33,898 bases of DNA from Magnetospira sp. (GTDB taxonomy: Bacteria; Pseudomonadota; Alphaproteobacteria; Rhodospirillales; Magnetospiraceae), in NCBI GenBank assembly GCA_028282245.1, contig JANQIL010000132.1, forward strand, positions 1 to 33,898, read 5' to 3'. The notes beneath the pieces are model-generated. The model did no database searches, had not been told where the DNA came from, and worked only from the letters and a program-made list of their open reading frames with translations. The number at the start of each line of letters is the position of its first letter. The stretch's first letter is position 1. Both the position numbers and the translations under genes were made by a program. This document shows positions 18,007-25,969 of this stretch, piece after piece.

Positions 18007-18447
18007 GTGGCGGACATCAAGGTAACCGGGCCGGGTTCGATCCGTGGACCGTCGGCCAGCGAACGAAGGAAGAAATCGGGCGGAGATCGCGGTGCGTTCG
18101 CGGATCAACTGCGCGAGGCCTCCGAGACGGGCGAGGCGGCGGCGGCCTACGAGGCGACGCCGGCCGCCACGGTCGACGCCGTGCTGGCCGTCCAGCAGGT
18201 CGACGACGCCTCCGCCGAGCGCGGGCGCGGACAGATGCGGCGGCGGGGCGACGCCCTGCTCGACCGGCTTGAGGCGTTGCGCGCGCAGATCCTGGCCGGC
18301 CACCTGTCGAAGGACGACCTGGCGCGCCTCGCCCAGATGGTGCGCGAGCAACGGCCACGAACGAACGACCCACGGCTCTCCGACATACTCGACGAGATCG
18401 AACTGCGGGTCGAGGTCGAAATCGCCAAATATACTCGTTTTGGTTGA
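18007..18447 (+). CDS. fliX: Flagellar assembly regulator FliX
   Basis: In Caulobacter FliX couples basal-body assembly to sigma-54-dependent late flagellar transcription by acting on the activator FlbD. This 146-residue protein starts with the family hallmark (V/M)ADIKVTGPGSIRG and ends DPRLSDILDEIELRVEVEIAK, with a helical middle QMRRRGDALLDRLEALRAQI. Length matches FliX (about 140). I chose GTG at 18007 because the conserved block begins right there and GAGG lies eight bases before; an in-frame ATG at 17989 would add six residues. It is divergent from flgE, which carries a sigma-54 promoter, and is followed by dksA, an order seen in Rhodospirillales. Confidence 0.9.
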   Translation: MADIKVTGPGSIRGPSASERRKKSGGDRGAFADQLREASETGEAAAAYEATPAATVDAVLAVQQVDDASAERGRGQMRRRGDALLDRLEALRAQILAGHLSKDDLARLAQMVREQRPRTNDPRLSDILDEIELRVEVEIAKYTRFG

Positions 18448-18511
18448 TTTTTGACCGTTCCGTCGCGCCGTTCCAACCTCCCGTCGAACAACCTTCCAGC
18501 GGGTCCACCGA

Positions 18512-18554
18512 AAGCAAATGTTTGCTTGCGAGCCGGCCCCGCGACCCGTATATA
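18512..18554 (+). promoter_or_regulatory. Candidate dksA promoter with dyad
   Basis: TTGCGA (18526-18531), 17 bases, then TATATA (18549-18554) form a plausible -35/-10 pair about 45 bases before the dksA start. AAGCAAA and TTTGCTT (18512-18527) form a 16-base dyad with a TG centre touching the -35, so it could be an operator. Confidence 0.4.
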
Positions 18555-18598
18555 GGCCCTAAAAATAAGCGAGTAAGAGCTTCGGGAGGTCATTCCGT

Positions 18599-19015
18599 AT
18601 GACGATCACGCTGCCTCCGGACTATCGGCCCTCGGACGACGAGGAGTTCATGAATCCGTTGATGCAGGAATATTTCCGCCAGAAGCTCCTGAGGTGGCGT
18701 GGCGAGCTTCTGGAAGCGTCGCAGGAGACGCTGGCCAGCCTACAGGAAGGCGGACTTCAGGAACCGGACATCGCCGACCGCGCGACCATCGAGACCGAGC
18801 GCTCGTTGGAACTCAGGACACGCGATCGGGCCCGCAAGCTGATCGGCAAGATCGACGAGGCCCTGGAACGGATCGACGACGGTTCGTACGGCTATTGCGA
18901 GGAAACCCAAGAACCGATCAACGTCCGCCGCCTGGAGGCGCGGCCGATCGCCGTTTTGAGCATCGAGGCGCAGGAGCGCCACGAGCGGATGGAACGCACC
19001 TACCGCGATGATTAG
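18599..19015 (+). CDS. dksA: RNA polymerase-binding transcription factor DksA
   Basis: DksA binds the RNA polymerase secondary channel and, with ppGpp, tunes rRNA and amino-acid promoters. The 138 residues show the coiled-coil hairpin with the functional tip DxxDxA (Asp57, Asp60, Ala62 in EPDIADRAT), then RSLELRTRDRARKLIGKI, and the C-terminal RRLEARPIAVLSIEAQERHE. The classical four-cysteine zinc finger is reduced to one cysteine (Cys100), as is typical of many alphaproteobacterial DksA proteins, so it should fold without zinc. GGGAGG lies nine bases before the ATG. It follows fliX on the same strand but appears to have its own promoter. Confidence 0.93.
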   Translation: MTITLPPDYRPSDDEEFMNPLMQEYFRQKLLRWRGELLEASQETLASLQEGGLQEPDIADRATIETERSLELRTRDRARKLIGKIDEALERIDDGSYGYCEETQEPINVRRLEARPIAVLSIEAQERHERMERTYRDD

Positions 19016-19122
19016 GGCCCGTTGAGAATCATGTCGAGGCCTCGGCGGCAGGCCGATCGCGGGGTCCGGATGATCGCCTTGGATTAGCAACCGTGTCGGT
19101 GGCCTGCCCCGGGAGATCTCTC

Positions 19123-19617
19123 ATGGCGGAAGCGGCCCTCAGGAGCACTTCGGTTCAGCGGGTACGGGACGCCTTGCAAGCGGCCGGTATCGAGAACCGG
19201 ATTCTACGCCTCGGCGCGACCGCCCACAGCGCCCGCGAGGCGGCCGCCGCCATCGGCTGCGAGGTCGGCGCCATTGTCAAGTCGCTGGTCTTCGTGATCG
19301 ACGAGCAGCCGGTGATGGCCCTGGTGTCGGGCGACCGGCAGTGCCGCGCCGAGGCCCTGCCCGATCTCCTGAACCTTTCGGGCGTGGCGCGCCGCGCGAC
19401 CGCCGACCGGGTCCGCGCGGCGACCGGATTCGCCATCGGCGGAGTCGCTCCGCTCGGCCACCCGACAGCTCTGCCGACCGTGATCGACGTCGGCATCGGC
19501 CGCTTTCGCGACGTCTACGCGGCGGCCGGGCATCCCTCCTGCGTGTTCCGCACGTCGCTCGATGAACTGCGCCGCCTGACCGGCGGCAGGGTATCGGATC
19601 GGGTCGGGCGCGGATAA
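19123..19617 (+). CDS. YbaK/EbsC family aminoacyl-tRNA deacylase
   Basis: A 164-residue protein of the YbaK/ProX family, which hydrolyses misacylated tRNAs such as Cys- or Ala-tRNA(Pro) in trans. Family marks are VGAIVKSLVFVIDEQPVMALVSGD with the conserved lysine, TGFAIGGVAPLGH, and the final VFRTSLDELRRLTGG. The ATG at 19123 has GGGAG seven bases upstream; an upstream GTG at 19093 would add ten residues. Which mischarged tRNA it clears cannot be told by eye. The gene stands alone between dksA and the helicase, and a hairpin followed by TTTT lies about 70 bases after its stop. Confidence 0.88.
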   Translation: MAEAALRSTSVQRVRDALQAAGIENRILRLGATAHSAREAAAAIGCEVGAIVKSLVFVIDEQPVMALVSGDRQCRAEALPDLLNLSGVARRATADRVRAATGFAIGGVAPLGHPTALPTVIDVGIGRFRDVYAAAGHPSCVFRTSLDELRRLTGGRVSDRVGRG

Positions 19618-19684
19618 CGGCCGGCCGGCCGCGGCCGACGAATTCGATTGCATTTGCCCCCGATGTGTGGTTTTTGAGGCCACC

Positions 19685-19724
19685 ACGCCGTGCGTAGACA
19701 ACGACTCCTTCGTTGACGGCGTGT
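19685..19724 (+). terminator. Hairpin followed by TTTT after the YbaK-type gene
   Basis: CACGCCGT and ACGGCGTG pair perfectly, and CAACGA/TCGTTG extends the stem inside; TTTTC follows at once. It is a good intrinsic terminator for the YbaK-type gene, or an attenuator in the leader of the helicase gene 150 bases downstream. A separate hairpin (GCTTC/GAAGC) and the palindrome AGCGATATCGCT occur further on, at 19801-19824. Confidence 0.5.
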
Positions 19725-19873
19725 TTTCGTGCAACCATCCCGTGGATCGTTGCCCCATCGGTGCCCCATGGCACACCCATCCGGCGGCTGATCTACGCAG
19801 GCTTCCTCCCGAAGCGATATCGCTCCGAACCGGCCGATGCGCCGGCGCCGGGCGTTCAACGAAAGATTCCCTT

Positions 19874-21175
19874 TTGACAACTTTCCAAGACCTCGGCCTC
19901 GCCGAGCCCCTCCTTCGCGCCGTCGCGGCCGAGGGATACGTCACCCCCACCCCCATTCAGGCGCGGGCGATTCCGCCCCTGCTGGCCGGTCGCGATCTGC
20001 TCGGCACCGCGCAGACCGGCACCGGCAAAACGGCCGCCTTCGTGCTGCCGCTGCTGCACCGGATCGCCGAGCGGCGCCAGCCGCCGGCGCCGCGAGGCTG
20101 TTCCGCGCTGATCCTGGTGCCGACCCGCGAACTGGCGGCCCAGGTGGCCGACAGCCTGCGTACCTACGGTCGTTTCGCGCGGGTTTCGTCGGCCGTCGTC
20201 ATCGGTGGCGCCCGTCCGGGCCCGCAGATCCGCGCCCTCGCTCCGGGAATAGACGCGGTCATCGCCACCCCGGGCCGGCTGCTCGATCACCTGTCCACCG
20301 GCGCGGTCCGCCTGGACCGGGTCCGCGCGGTGGTCCTGGACGAAGCCGACCACATGCTCGACCTCGGCTTCATGCCGGCGATCCGCCGCATCATGGCCAA
20401 GCTGCCGGCGGCCCGCCAGACGATCCTGCTGTCGGCCACCATGCCGGCTCCGATCCGCGCCCTGGCCGGCGACTTCCTGACCGACCCGGCGGAGATCGCC
20501 GTGGCCCCGGCCTCCCGTCCCATCGAACGCATCGCGCAGTCGGTCGTCCATGTGGACAGCGCCGCCAAGCGGGGCGTGCTGGTCGACCTGCTGGGCGACG
20601 CGGCGATGGAGCGCGCGATCGTGTTCACCCGCACCAAGCGCGGCGCCGATCGGGTGAACCGGCACCTGGAAACCGCCGGATTGGCCGCCGTCGCCATCCA
20701 TGGCAACAAGAGCCAGGGACAGCGCGAAAGGGCGCTCGGCGCGTTCCGCGACGGCCGCGCGCGGATTCTCGTGGCGACCGATATCGCGGCGCGCGGCATC
20801 GACGTCGACGACGTCTCGCACGTGGTGAACTACGAATTGCCGAATGTTCCGGAGGCCTATGTCCACCGCATCGGACGCACCGCGCGGGCCGGTCGCGACG
20901 GTGTTGCCGTCACCCTGTGCGATCCGGAGGAGCGCAAGCTGTTGCGCGACATCGAGCGACTGATCGGCTACCGGATCGGCGCCACCGGCGACGATCCCGG
21001 GCGGCGTGTCGAGGCACCGCCCCGGCGGACCGAGGCCGCCAAGCCGGCGGCCGACAAGAGCGGTCGCAAGCGGCGCGCGCGGCCACCCAAGAACAAGCCG
21101 TCCGGACGCCCCCGGCGGCGCTCGGGACCGGATGGCCCGGACTCCGGCCTCGCCCGCATGCTCGGCGGTGCCTGA
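19874..21175 (+). CDS. DEAD-box ATP-dependent RNA helicase, RhlE type
   Basis: Unwinds RNA duplexes, usually in ribosome assembly, RNA decay and cold adaptation. In 433 residues it shows all helicase motifs in order: Q motif TPTPIQARAIPPLL, Walker A AQTGTGKT, PTRELAAQV, TPGRL, DEAD, SAT, VFTRTKRGAD, DIAARGIDVDDV and HRIGRTARAG. A lysine/arginine-rich tail (about the last 75 residues) probably binds RNA. The start is uncertain: the family core begins with TTG at 19874 (M-TTFQDLGL), while the same frame is open back to 19667. No clear Shine-Dalgarno precedes the TTG. A long structured leader precedes it, as often found for cold-inducible helicases. It converges on yaiI-like gene. Confidence 0.9.
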   Translation: MTTFQDLGLAEPLLRAVAAEGYVTPTPIQARAIPPLLAGRDLLGTAQTGTGKTAAFVLPLLHRIAERRQPPAPRGCSALILVPTRELAAQVADSLRTYGRFARVSSAVVIGGARPGPQIRALAPGIDAVIATPGRLLDHLSTGAVRLDRVRAVVLDEADHMLDLGFMPAIRRIMAKLPAARQTILLSATMPAPIRALAGDFLTDPAEIAVAPASRPIERIAQSVVHVDSAAKRGVLVDLLGDAAMERAIVFTRTKRGADRVNRHLETAGLAAVAIHGNKSQGQRERALGAFRDGRARILVATDIAARGIDVDDVSHVVNYELPNVPEAYVHRIGRTARAGRDGVAVTLCDPEERKLLRDIERLIGYRIGATGDDPGRRVEAPPRRTEAAKPAADKSGRKRRARPPKNKPSGRPRRRSGPDGPDSGLARMLGGA

Positions 21176-21194
21176 GCACGGCCGGTTCCCGATT

Positions 21195-21229
21195 GCCTGG
21201 GAGCGGCCCGACCAGGCCGGTCTCCAGGC
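21195..21229. terminator. Bidirectional hairpin between helicase and UPF0178 genes
   Basis: GCCTG, GAG and CGGCC pair with GGCCG, CTC and CAGGC around a six-base loop, with one small bulge and a two-base bulge. It sits 19 bases after the helicase stop and 13 bases from the end of the convergent gene. No T-run on either side, so termination efficiency is uncertain. Confidence 0.35.
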
Positions 21230-21242
21230 GAGACGGCACCGT

Positions 21243-21692
21243 TCAGCGCCTTTTCGCGGCCTGGACCATGGTTTCCAGGCCGTTCAGGAACGCCGACCGA
21301 TCGGCCCGCCCGAACGGCCTCGGCCCACCGGTGACCGCCCCCGCCTCGCGCAGCCCCTGCATCAGGTCGCGGGTGGCCAGCGCCATGCCGATCCCGTGCT
21401 CGGTGAACGCCTCGCCGTTCGGCCGGATGGCCAGGGCGCCGCGCTCCAGGCATCGCGCGGCGAGCGGGATGTCGCCGGTCACGCAGACGTCGGCGGCGCG
21501 GATATTGTCGGCGATCCAATCGTCGGCCGCGTCGGCCCCCGGGGCGACGATCACCAGTTCGACCAGCGGCTCGCGGCTGGGCCGGATACCGCCGTCGCTG
21601 ACCAGCCAGGTCTTCAGGCCGTGCCGGGCGGCGACCCGCAGAATCTCCTGCCTGACCGGGCAGGCGTCCGCGTCGACATAGATTTCAACCAT
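21243..21692 (-). CDS. YaiI/YqxD family protein (UPF0178, DUF188)
   Basis: A 149-residue protein of the conserved UPF0178 family, whose fold resembles PIN/NYN-type nucleases but whose activity is not established. Family marks are IYVDADACPVRQEILRVA at the N-terminus, the WIADNIRAADVCVTGDIPLA block with its acidic residues, and RPNGEAFTEHGIGMALATRD followed by GGPRPFGRADRSAFL. ATG at 21692 starts directly before the conserved block. It is transcribed alone on the minus strand and converges with the helicase gene. The 260 bases upstream of it contain no gene I can support. Confidence 0.9.
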   Translation of the reverse strand: MVEIYVDADACPVRQEILRVAARHGLKTWLVSDGGIRPSREPLVELVIVAPGADAADDWIADNIRAADVCVTGDIPLAARCLERGALAIRPNGEAFTEHGIGMALATRDLMQGLREAGAVTGGPRPFGRADRSAFLNGLETMVQAAKRR

Positions 21693-21952
21693 CGCAACGG
21701 TCCTTGAGCGCGGGGCTGGACATGCCCATCGGCCTCGAATGACACCTTGAGGGCCAAGGGCCACGGACGCGGGCGAGGCGTTATCGCCCGCGGCCACAAT
21801 CGGCTGGCTCGGTTGATGCGTGATGCAACGAGCATTCGGAATTGCCTGTTCGCCTGCCCCACGCGGCGGGCCGATCACGCCCGGGAGCGCGATCATCGCC
21901 GATGGCGGGCGCGGTTTCCAGCCTCCATATCGAGGAGACTCGCATGCGCGCG

Positions 21953-22531
21953 TCAGTGCAGCGGGCGTTCCAAGGGCGGGTCGATCCGAAAATCGGTGAA
22001 ACGGACTCGAAATCCCTCGCGTTGCGGCGAGCAGGCCATGGGTCCGACCTCAAGCGATGCCGGCGACGGAAAATCGCAGAGGCGCATCATGTCCCACATG
22101 CCGTTTTCGGCCCGACGATGGGCGAACACCGTGTTGCCCTTTCTGGTCAGGCGAACCGATTGAGGCCCGGATAACGAGGGACTGCCGATCACCGACCAGT
22201 CGGACGTTTCGCGCGTCACGACGCAACTGAAATTCGTTACGTTATCCGAATACTCGATCCCGAGCTTGATCCACCGCCTTGCGTCCGCGCGCAGCAAAAG
22301 ACCGGCTTGGTCATAGAGATGTTCGTAGCGACCCTCGAACGTGACGGTCGCCGTGAAGTCGCCCGTCGCCGTCGTCAGCAGGGCGTGTCCGTCGTCGCGG
22401 TGAAAGCCGTAAAAGGTCCCCTGCCAGAAATCCGTCCTGTCATCGGTTTCGACGGTCAGCGACTCGTCGTTCAACGACCACGCCGAGGGCTCGTTCAGCC
22501 ATCGGCCCGCTTGAAGGGACTGAACCCCCAT
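21953..22531 (-). CDS. DUF1349 domain protein
   Basis: A 192-residue protein of the DUF1349 family, a concanavalin-like beta-sandwich found in proteins of unclear role (some annotated as regulation of enolase 1). It matches in TDFWQGTFYGFHRDDGHALL, FTATVTFEGRYEHLYDQAGLLLRADARRWIKLG with the characteristic Tyr-Asp-Gln-Ala-Gly, NFSCVVTRETSDWS and AFAHRR-like blocks. GGGAG lies seven bases before the ATG at 22531, which I prefer to the ATG at 22537. There is no signal peptide. The gene stands apart, flanked by 260 and 120 bases of non-coding sequence, and looks slightly less GC-rich than its neighbours, which could indicate acquisition. Confidence 0.82.
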   Translation of the reverse strand: MGVQSLQAGRWLNEPSAWSLNDESLTVETDDRTDFWQGTFYGFHRDDGHALLTTATGDFTATVTFEGRYEHLYDQAGLLLRADARRWIKLGIEYSDNVTNFSCVVTRETSDWSVIGSPSLSGPQSVRLTRKGNTVFAHRRAENGMWDMMRLCDFPSPASLEVGPMACSPQREGFRVRFTDFRIDPPLERPLH

Positions 22532-22651
22532 CGGCATTCTCCCGCGATGCTTGTTCCGAGGGGACGCAGCCCCCGGCGATGTTGAAGGGCGCCCTTGGCC
22601 GTCGAGGCGGCGCGAGCGCGATGTCGGAATACCAATAACCGATCCGCGCGC

Positions 22652-23188
22652 TCAGTCCAGGTGCTCGCGCAGGCGCGGCATCAGTTCGACGAAATTGCAC
22701 GGCCGGTGGCGGGCGTCGAATTGATGGACCAGGATGTCGTCCCAGGCATCCTTGCAGGCGCCGGTCGAGCCGGGCACCGCGAACAGGTAGGTGCCGCCGG
22801 CGATCCCGGCGGTGGCCCGCGACTGGATGGTGGAGGTGCGGATCTTCTGAAAGCTGATCCAGCGGAACAGCTCGCCGAACCCCGGGATTTCCTTCTCCCA
22901 CACCCGGGCGAAGGCCTCGGGCGTCACGTCGCGCCCGGTCAGGCCGGTGCCGCCGGTGGCGATCACCGCGTCGATCTCCGGGTCGTCGATCCAGTCGCGA
23001 AGCTGCGACGCCAGACGGTCCACGTCGTCCGGCAGGATGCGGCGCGCGGCGATCCGGTGGCCGGCCGCCGCGATGCGGTCCGCCAGCACCTGACCCGAGG
23101 TGTCGGTGTCCGGGGTGCGGCTGTCGGACACCGTCATCACCGCGATGTTGATGGGGACGAAAGCCCGCTCTCCGTCAATTGTCGCCAT
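22652..23188 (-). CDS. moaB: Molybdenum cofactor biosynthesis protein B
   Basis: MoaB/MogA-fold protein that binds molybdopterin and takes part in its adenylylation. The 178 residues show INIAVMTVSDSRTPDTDTSG at the N-terminus, the pterin-binding ATGGTGLTGRDVTPEAF, then GFGELFRWISFQKIRTS-type and VPGSTGACKDAWD blocks, and PCNFVELMPRL at the end. The ATG at 23188 overlaps the end of the upstream transglycosylase gene by 14 bases, so the two are co-transcribed. moaB behind a soluble lytic transglycosylase is a common Rhodospirillales order although the two functions are unrelated. Confidence 0.93.
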   Translation of the reverse strand: MATIDGERAFVPINIAVMTVSDSRTPDTDTSGQVLADRIAAAGHRIAARRILPDDVDRLASQLRDWIDDPEIDAVIATGGTGLTGRDVTPEAFARVWEKEIPGFGELFRWISFQKIRTSTIQSRATAGIAGGTYLFAVPGSTGACKDAWDDILVHQFDARHRPCNFVELMPRLREHLD

Positions 23189-24938
23189 GTCTGGCCACGC
23201 TGCTGATATCACCGTCCAGTCGGATATAGGCCGGCCACTCGTTGGCGGCAATGGCGGCCAGCGACGGCCTCGACTGACCCAGCCGGTGGCGGTAGATCCA
23301 CAGATTGGTGAGCACCGTTTCCACGAACCGTCGGGTCTCGCGCAGCGGAATCAGTTCCATGAACAGCAGCGGGTCGTCGTTCGGCCGGTGGCGGCGCAGC
23401 CACTTGGCGAGGTTGCCGGGGCCGCCGTTCCAGGCGGTCACCAGGCGCAGAACATCGCCATCGATCGCCGGCTCGCGGAGCAGCATTCGGATGTAATCCT
23501 GGCCCAGCCGCAGGTTGACGTCCGGGTCGTGCAGGGTCTTTCGCTCGCGGCCGTGCAGGTTGCGGTCGCCGGCCACGAAACTGGCGGTGCGCGGCATGAT
23601 TTGCAGCAGGCCGCGCGCGCCCATCGGGCTGCGCGCCCGGGCGTCGAACCGCGATTCCTGGCGCATCAGGGCGAACAGCAGGGCGCGGTCGACCGTGAAC
23701 CCGTCCTTCGGGGACAGGTCGGGAATCGGGTAGTCGAAGGCGATCGGCGCCGACGGGCCGTAAAGGCGATGCGACAGACGAAGAACCGCCTCGGCCAATC
23801 CGATCCGGCCGGCCAGAATCAGCGCGGCGCGGCGGGTGGCTTCGTCGCCGCGCGCCGCCAGCAGGTTCAGTTCGCGCGCCGCGTCGTCCGTCCGACCGAT
23901 CTGCGCCAGGGCGCGCATCCGGCGCCCGGCGGCGCCATCCGCCAGATTCCGGATTCGGTGCTCGACGGCCGCGTCGTCGTTCCACGCGAAGGGCGGCTCG
24001 CCGCCCAGCAGACCCAGCGCGATCAGGCCATAGAAGCTGCGCGGGTGTTCCGCCGCGACCTTGAGGAACCGGTTGACCTTGTGCGGGCGGCGTCCGACCA
24101 GATGCGTCCGGGCCGCCCAGAAGGCGGCCGCCGAGGCGAGCACCGGCTTGGCGTGGCGGGATTCGGCGGCCCGCTCGAAGTGGCCGGCCGCGCGGTCGAT
24201 CTGGCCCAGTTTCCAGGCCGCCAGTCCGGCCACCCAGTGGGCTCGCGGAACCCGCTTCCCGGAGCGGGTCGCCGCCTCCGCCCATTCGAGCGCCCATTGG
24301 TCGCGACCGTCGCCGAGATAGGTCATGCCGAGGGCCGTCCGCAGGGCGTCGAAGCGGCTGTGCGACAGCAAATCCCGCGCCTCGGCGGTATTCAGCATCC
24401 GCTTGGCCGATTTGGTCCAGCCATGGCGCAGGCGATTGCGGACGATCCGCTCGATGGCCTTGGCGCGGGCCTGCTGCTCGTCGCTCAGGCCGCGCCGTCG
24501 GGGCAAGGGATCGTCCGACGGGTGGCGTGGCGCCCGATACCCCGGCAGGCCGGGGACCGGCGACGGGCGGCGCGGCCATTTGTAGTTGGCCGGACGGCGC
24601 TTGACGGCCAGCCGGTAAATGCGCTCGGCGCGCGGATGGTCCGCGTGGGCTGCCAGCCAGTCCCGCAGTTCCAGGTAGCGGCTTCGGTAGTGGGTCGGGT
24701 GCAGGTAACGTTGGGCGCGCACGTGACCGATCAGGATATCGTCGGTCAATGCCCCGATCAGCTTGTCGGCGGCCCGCCATTCGCCCAGCTTCTGGAGAGC
24801 GAAAATATCCCGATACCGCTCGGCGTCGGCCCGTGACAGCGCGTCGGGCGGCGGAGCCGCGAGGGCCGCCGCCGTCCAGACGATCCAGACCACAAGGATA
24901 CCCGACAGCCGCGCCAGAGGGATTCGCCACCGCATCAT
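23175..24938 (-). CDS. Soluble lytic murein transglycosylase (family 1 SLT)
   Basis: Cleaves peptidoglycan glycan strands in the periplasm to form 1,6-anhydro-muropeptides. The 587 residues begin with a signal peptide (hydrophobic GILVVWIVWTAAALAA, then APPP), continue with a long alpha-helical superhelical region (about 40-400) and finish with the SLT domain: catalytic Glu428 in RQESRFDARA, GLLQIMPRTA, and LRLVTAWNGGPGNLAKW. Start: ATG at 24938 or the adjacent 24935. The region before it contains an 11-base inverted repeat whose second arm ends eight bases from the start codon, so translation could be influenced by structure. moaB overlaps its stop. Confidence 0.92.
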   Translation of the reverse strand: MMRWRIPLARLSGILVVWIVWTAAALAAPPPDALSRADAERYRDIFALQKLGEWRAADKLIGALTDDILIGHVRAQRYLHPTHYRSRYLELRDWLAAHADHPRAERIYRLAVKRRPANYKWPRRPSPVPGLPGYRAPRHPSDDPLPRRRGLSDEQQARAKAIERIVRNRLRHGWTKSAKRMLNTAEARDLLSHSRFDALRTALGMTYLGDGRDQWALEWAEAATRSGKRVPRAHWVAGLAAWKLGQIDRAAGHFERAAESRHAKPVLASAAAFWAARTHLVGRRPHKVNRFLKVAAEHPRSFYGLIALGLLGGEPPFAWNDDAAVEHRIRNLADGAAGRRMRALAQIGRTDDAARELNLLAARGDEATRRAALILAGRIGLAEAVLRLSHRLYGPSAPIAFDYPIPDLSPKDGFTVDRALLFALMRQESRFDARARSPMGARGLLQIMPRTASFVAGDRNLHGRERKTLHDPDVNLRLGQDYIRMLLREPAIDGDVLRLVTAWNGGPGNLAKWLRRHRPNDDPLLFMELIPLRETRRFVETVLTNLWIYRHRLGQSRPSLAAIAANEWPAYIRLDGDISSVARHGDN

Positions 24939-24945
24939 CAGTCTC

Positions 24946-25000
24946 AACCCGTTGTCTTCCCGGTTCCTTTTACCCGGCGCGGCGAAAATGACAACGGGTT
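24946..25000 (-). repeat. Inverted repeat just before the transglycosylase start
   Basis: AACCCGTTGTC and GACAACGGGTT pair perfectly over 11 bases across a 33-base loop. It fills the gap between the prenyltransferase stop and the transglycosylase start. It could be a terminator or attenuator, or could occlude the ribosome-binding region of the transglycosylase mRNA. The pairing is seen; the role is inferred. Confidence 0.45.
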
Positions 25001-25012
25001 TGCGTGGTTCGA

Positions 25013-25969
25013 TCACGCGTTTACGCTCACCGCCACGCAAGTCCACAGGATTCCCAGGCCGTGGATGGCGAGGGTGAATTCCATGGCGCGGCGCAAACGG
25101 TCGTCGTCGGCGCCGTCGATGGCCGCCGAAACGCGAACCGCGAGGCCGAGCAGAACCGCCGGACCGAGCAGGCTCCAGGTCGGCAGCAGGCCGTTTGCGA
25201 CGCCGAGCGCGAACGTGGCCAGGGCCGACCCGTGCAGCACCAGATAGAGCCTTCGGGCGGCCCGGCGGCCCCCGATGACGACCCAGGTGCGACGCCCCAC
25301 GGCGGCGTCGGCGGTGGCGTCGGGCACTTCGTTGATGAGCAGGATGGCGATGACCCAGAAGGTCGTTGGCAACGCCAGAAGCACCGCCTCGACGGTCACG
25401 GCGCCGCTCTGCGTCCACGCGGCGCCCACCACCGGGAGAAGGCCGAACGCCAGTCCGACCACGATCTCGCCCAGGCCACGCGCGCTCAGCTTGACCGGCG
25501 GCGCCGAATAGGCGACGGCGAGCGCCAGGCCGACCGCTCCGAAGGCGAGCACCGGAGCGCCGAGATGGAATGTCAGAAGCAGACCGGCCGCGCTTCCCAC
25601 GGCGAGCAGGAAATAGGCCCAGCGGGCCATCTGCCCGACCGACAGGATGCCGTTCTGAATGAACCGGGATCCGCCGGAATAGGGATGGATTCGGCCGTCG
25701 TTGAGACCGTCGTTGCCACTCAAGTGATCGTGCACGTCGTTGATCACGTTGCCGCCGGCGGCAACAGCGATCGAGGCCACCAGGGCCAGGGCGAACCCGG
25801 TCGCGTCGAACGAGGAGATCCGCAACGCCCCCCATGCGGTCCCGAGCACCACCGGCAACGCGATGGCGCTCAGAAACTTCGGCCGGGTGGCCAGGACATA
25901 GCGGCTCAGCAGCCGCCCAAGGCCCTTGCCGCCGAGTGCCTCGACGGACGGTTCTCCGGTCTGTTTCAC
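25013..25969 (-). CDS. UbiA-superfamily prenyltransferase (MenA-like)
   Basis: An integral membrane prenyltransferase of 318 residues with about eight hydrophobic helices. The two Asp-rich motifs for the prenyl diphosphate are present: [11 protein letters not shown] (Asn77-Asp87) and NEVPDATAD (213-221), and IHPYSGGSR between them is MenA-like. Relatives attach polyprenyl chains to aromatic rings such as dihydroxynaphthoate. No other menaquinone gene is visible here, so the aromatic acceptor is unknown. The GTG at 25969 overlaps the uracil-DNA glycosylase stop (GTGA), with GGAGG ten bases upstream, so translation is coupled to that gene. Confidence 0.82.
   Translation of the reverse strand: MKQTGEPSVEALGGKGLGRLLSRYVLATRPKFLSAIALPVVLGTAWGALRISSFDATGFALALVASIAVAAGGNVINDVHDHLSGNDGLNDGRIHPYSGGSRFIQNGILSVGQMARWAYFLLAVGSAAGLLLTFHLGAPVLAFGAVGLALAVAYSAPPVKLSARGLGEIVVGLAFGLLPVVGAAWTQSGAVTVEAVLLALPTTFWVIAILLINEVPDATADAAVGRRTWVVIGGRRAARRLYLVLHGSALATFALGVANGLLPTWSLLGPAVLLGLAVRVSAAIDGADDDRLRRAMEFTLAIHGLGILWTCVAVSVNA

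Noticed and set aside
19875-19880. TTGACA as a -35 element inside the helicase start
   Set aside because: It overlaps the probable start codon and lies within the conserved coding frame; no useful -10 follows before the core.
23209-24930. 573-codon second minus-strand frame within the transglycosylase gene
   Set aside because: The other frame has the signal peptide and catalytic SLT motifs; this one is Arg/Pro/Gly-rich noise.
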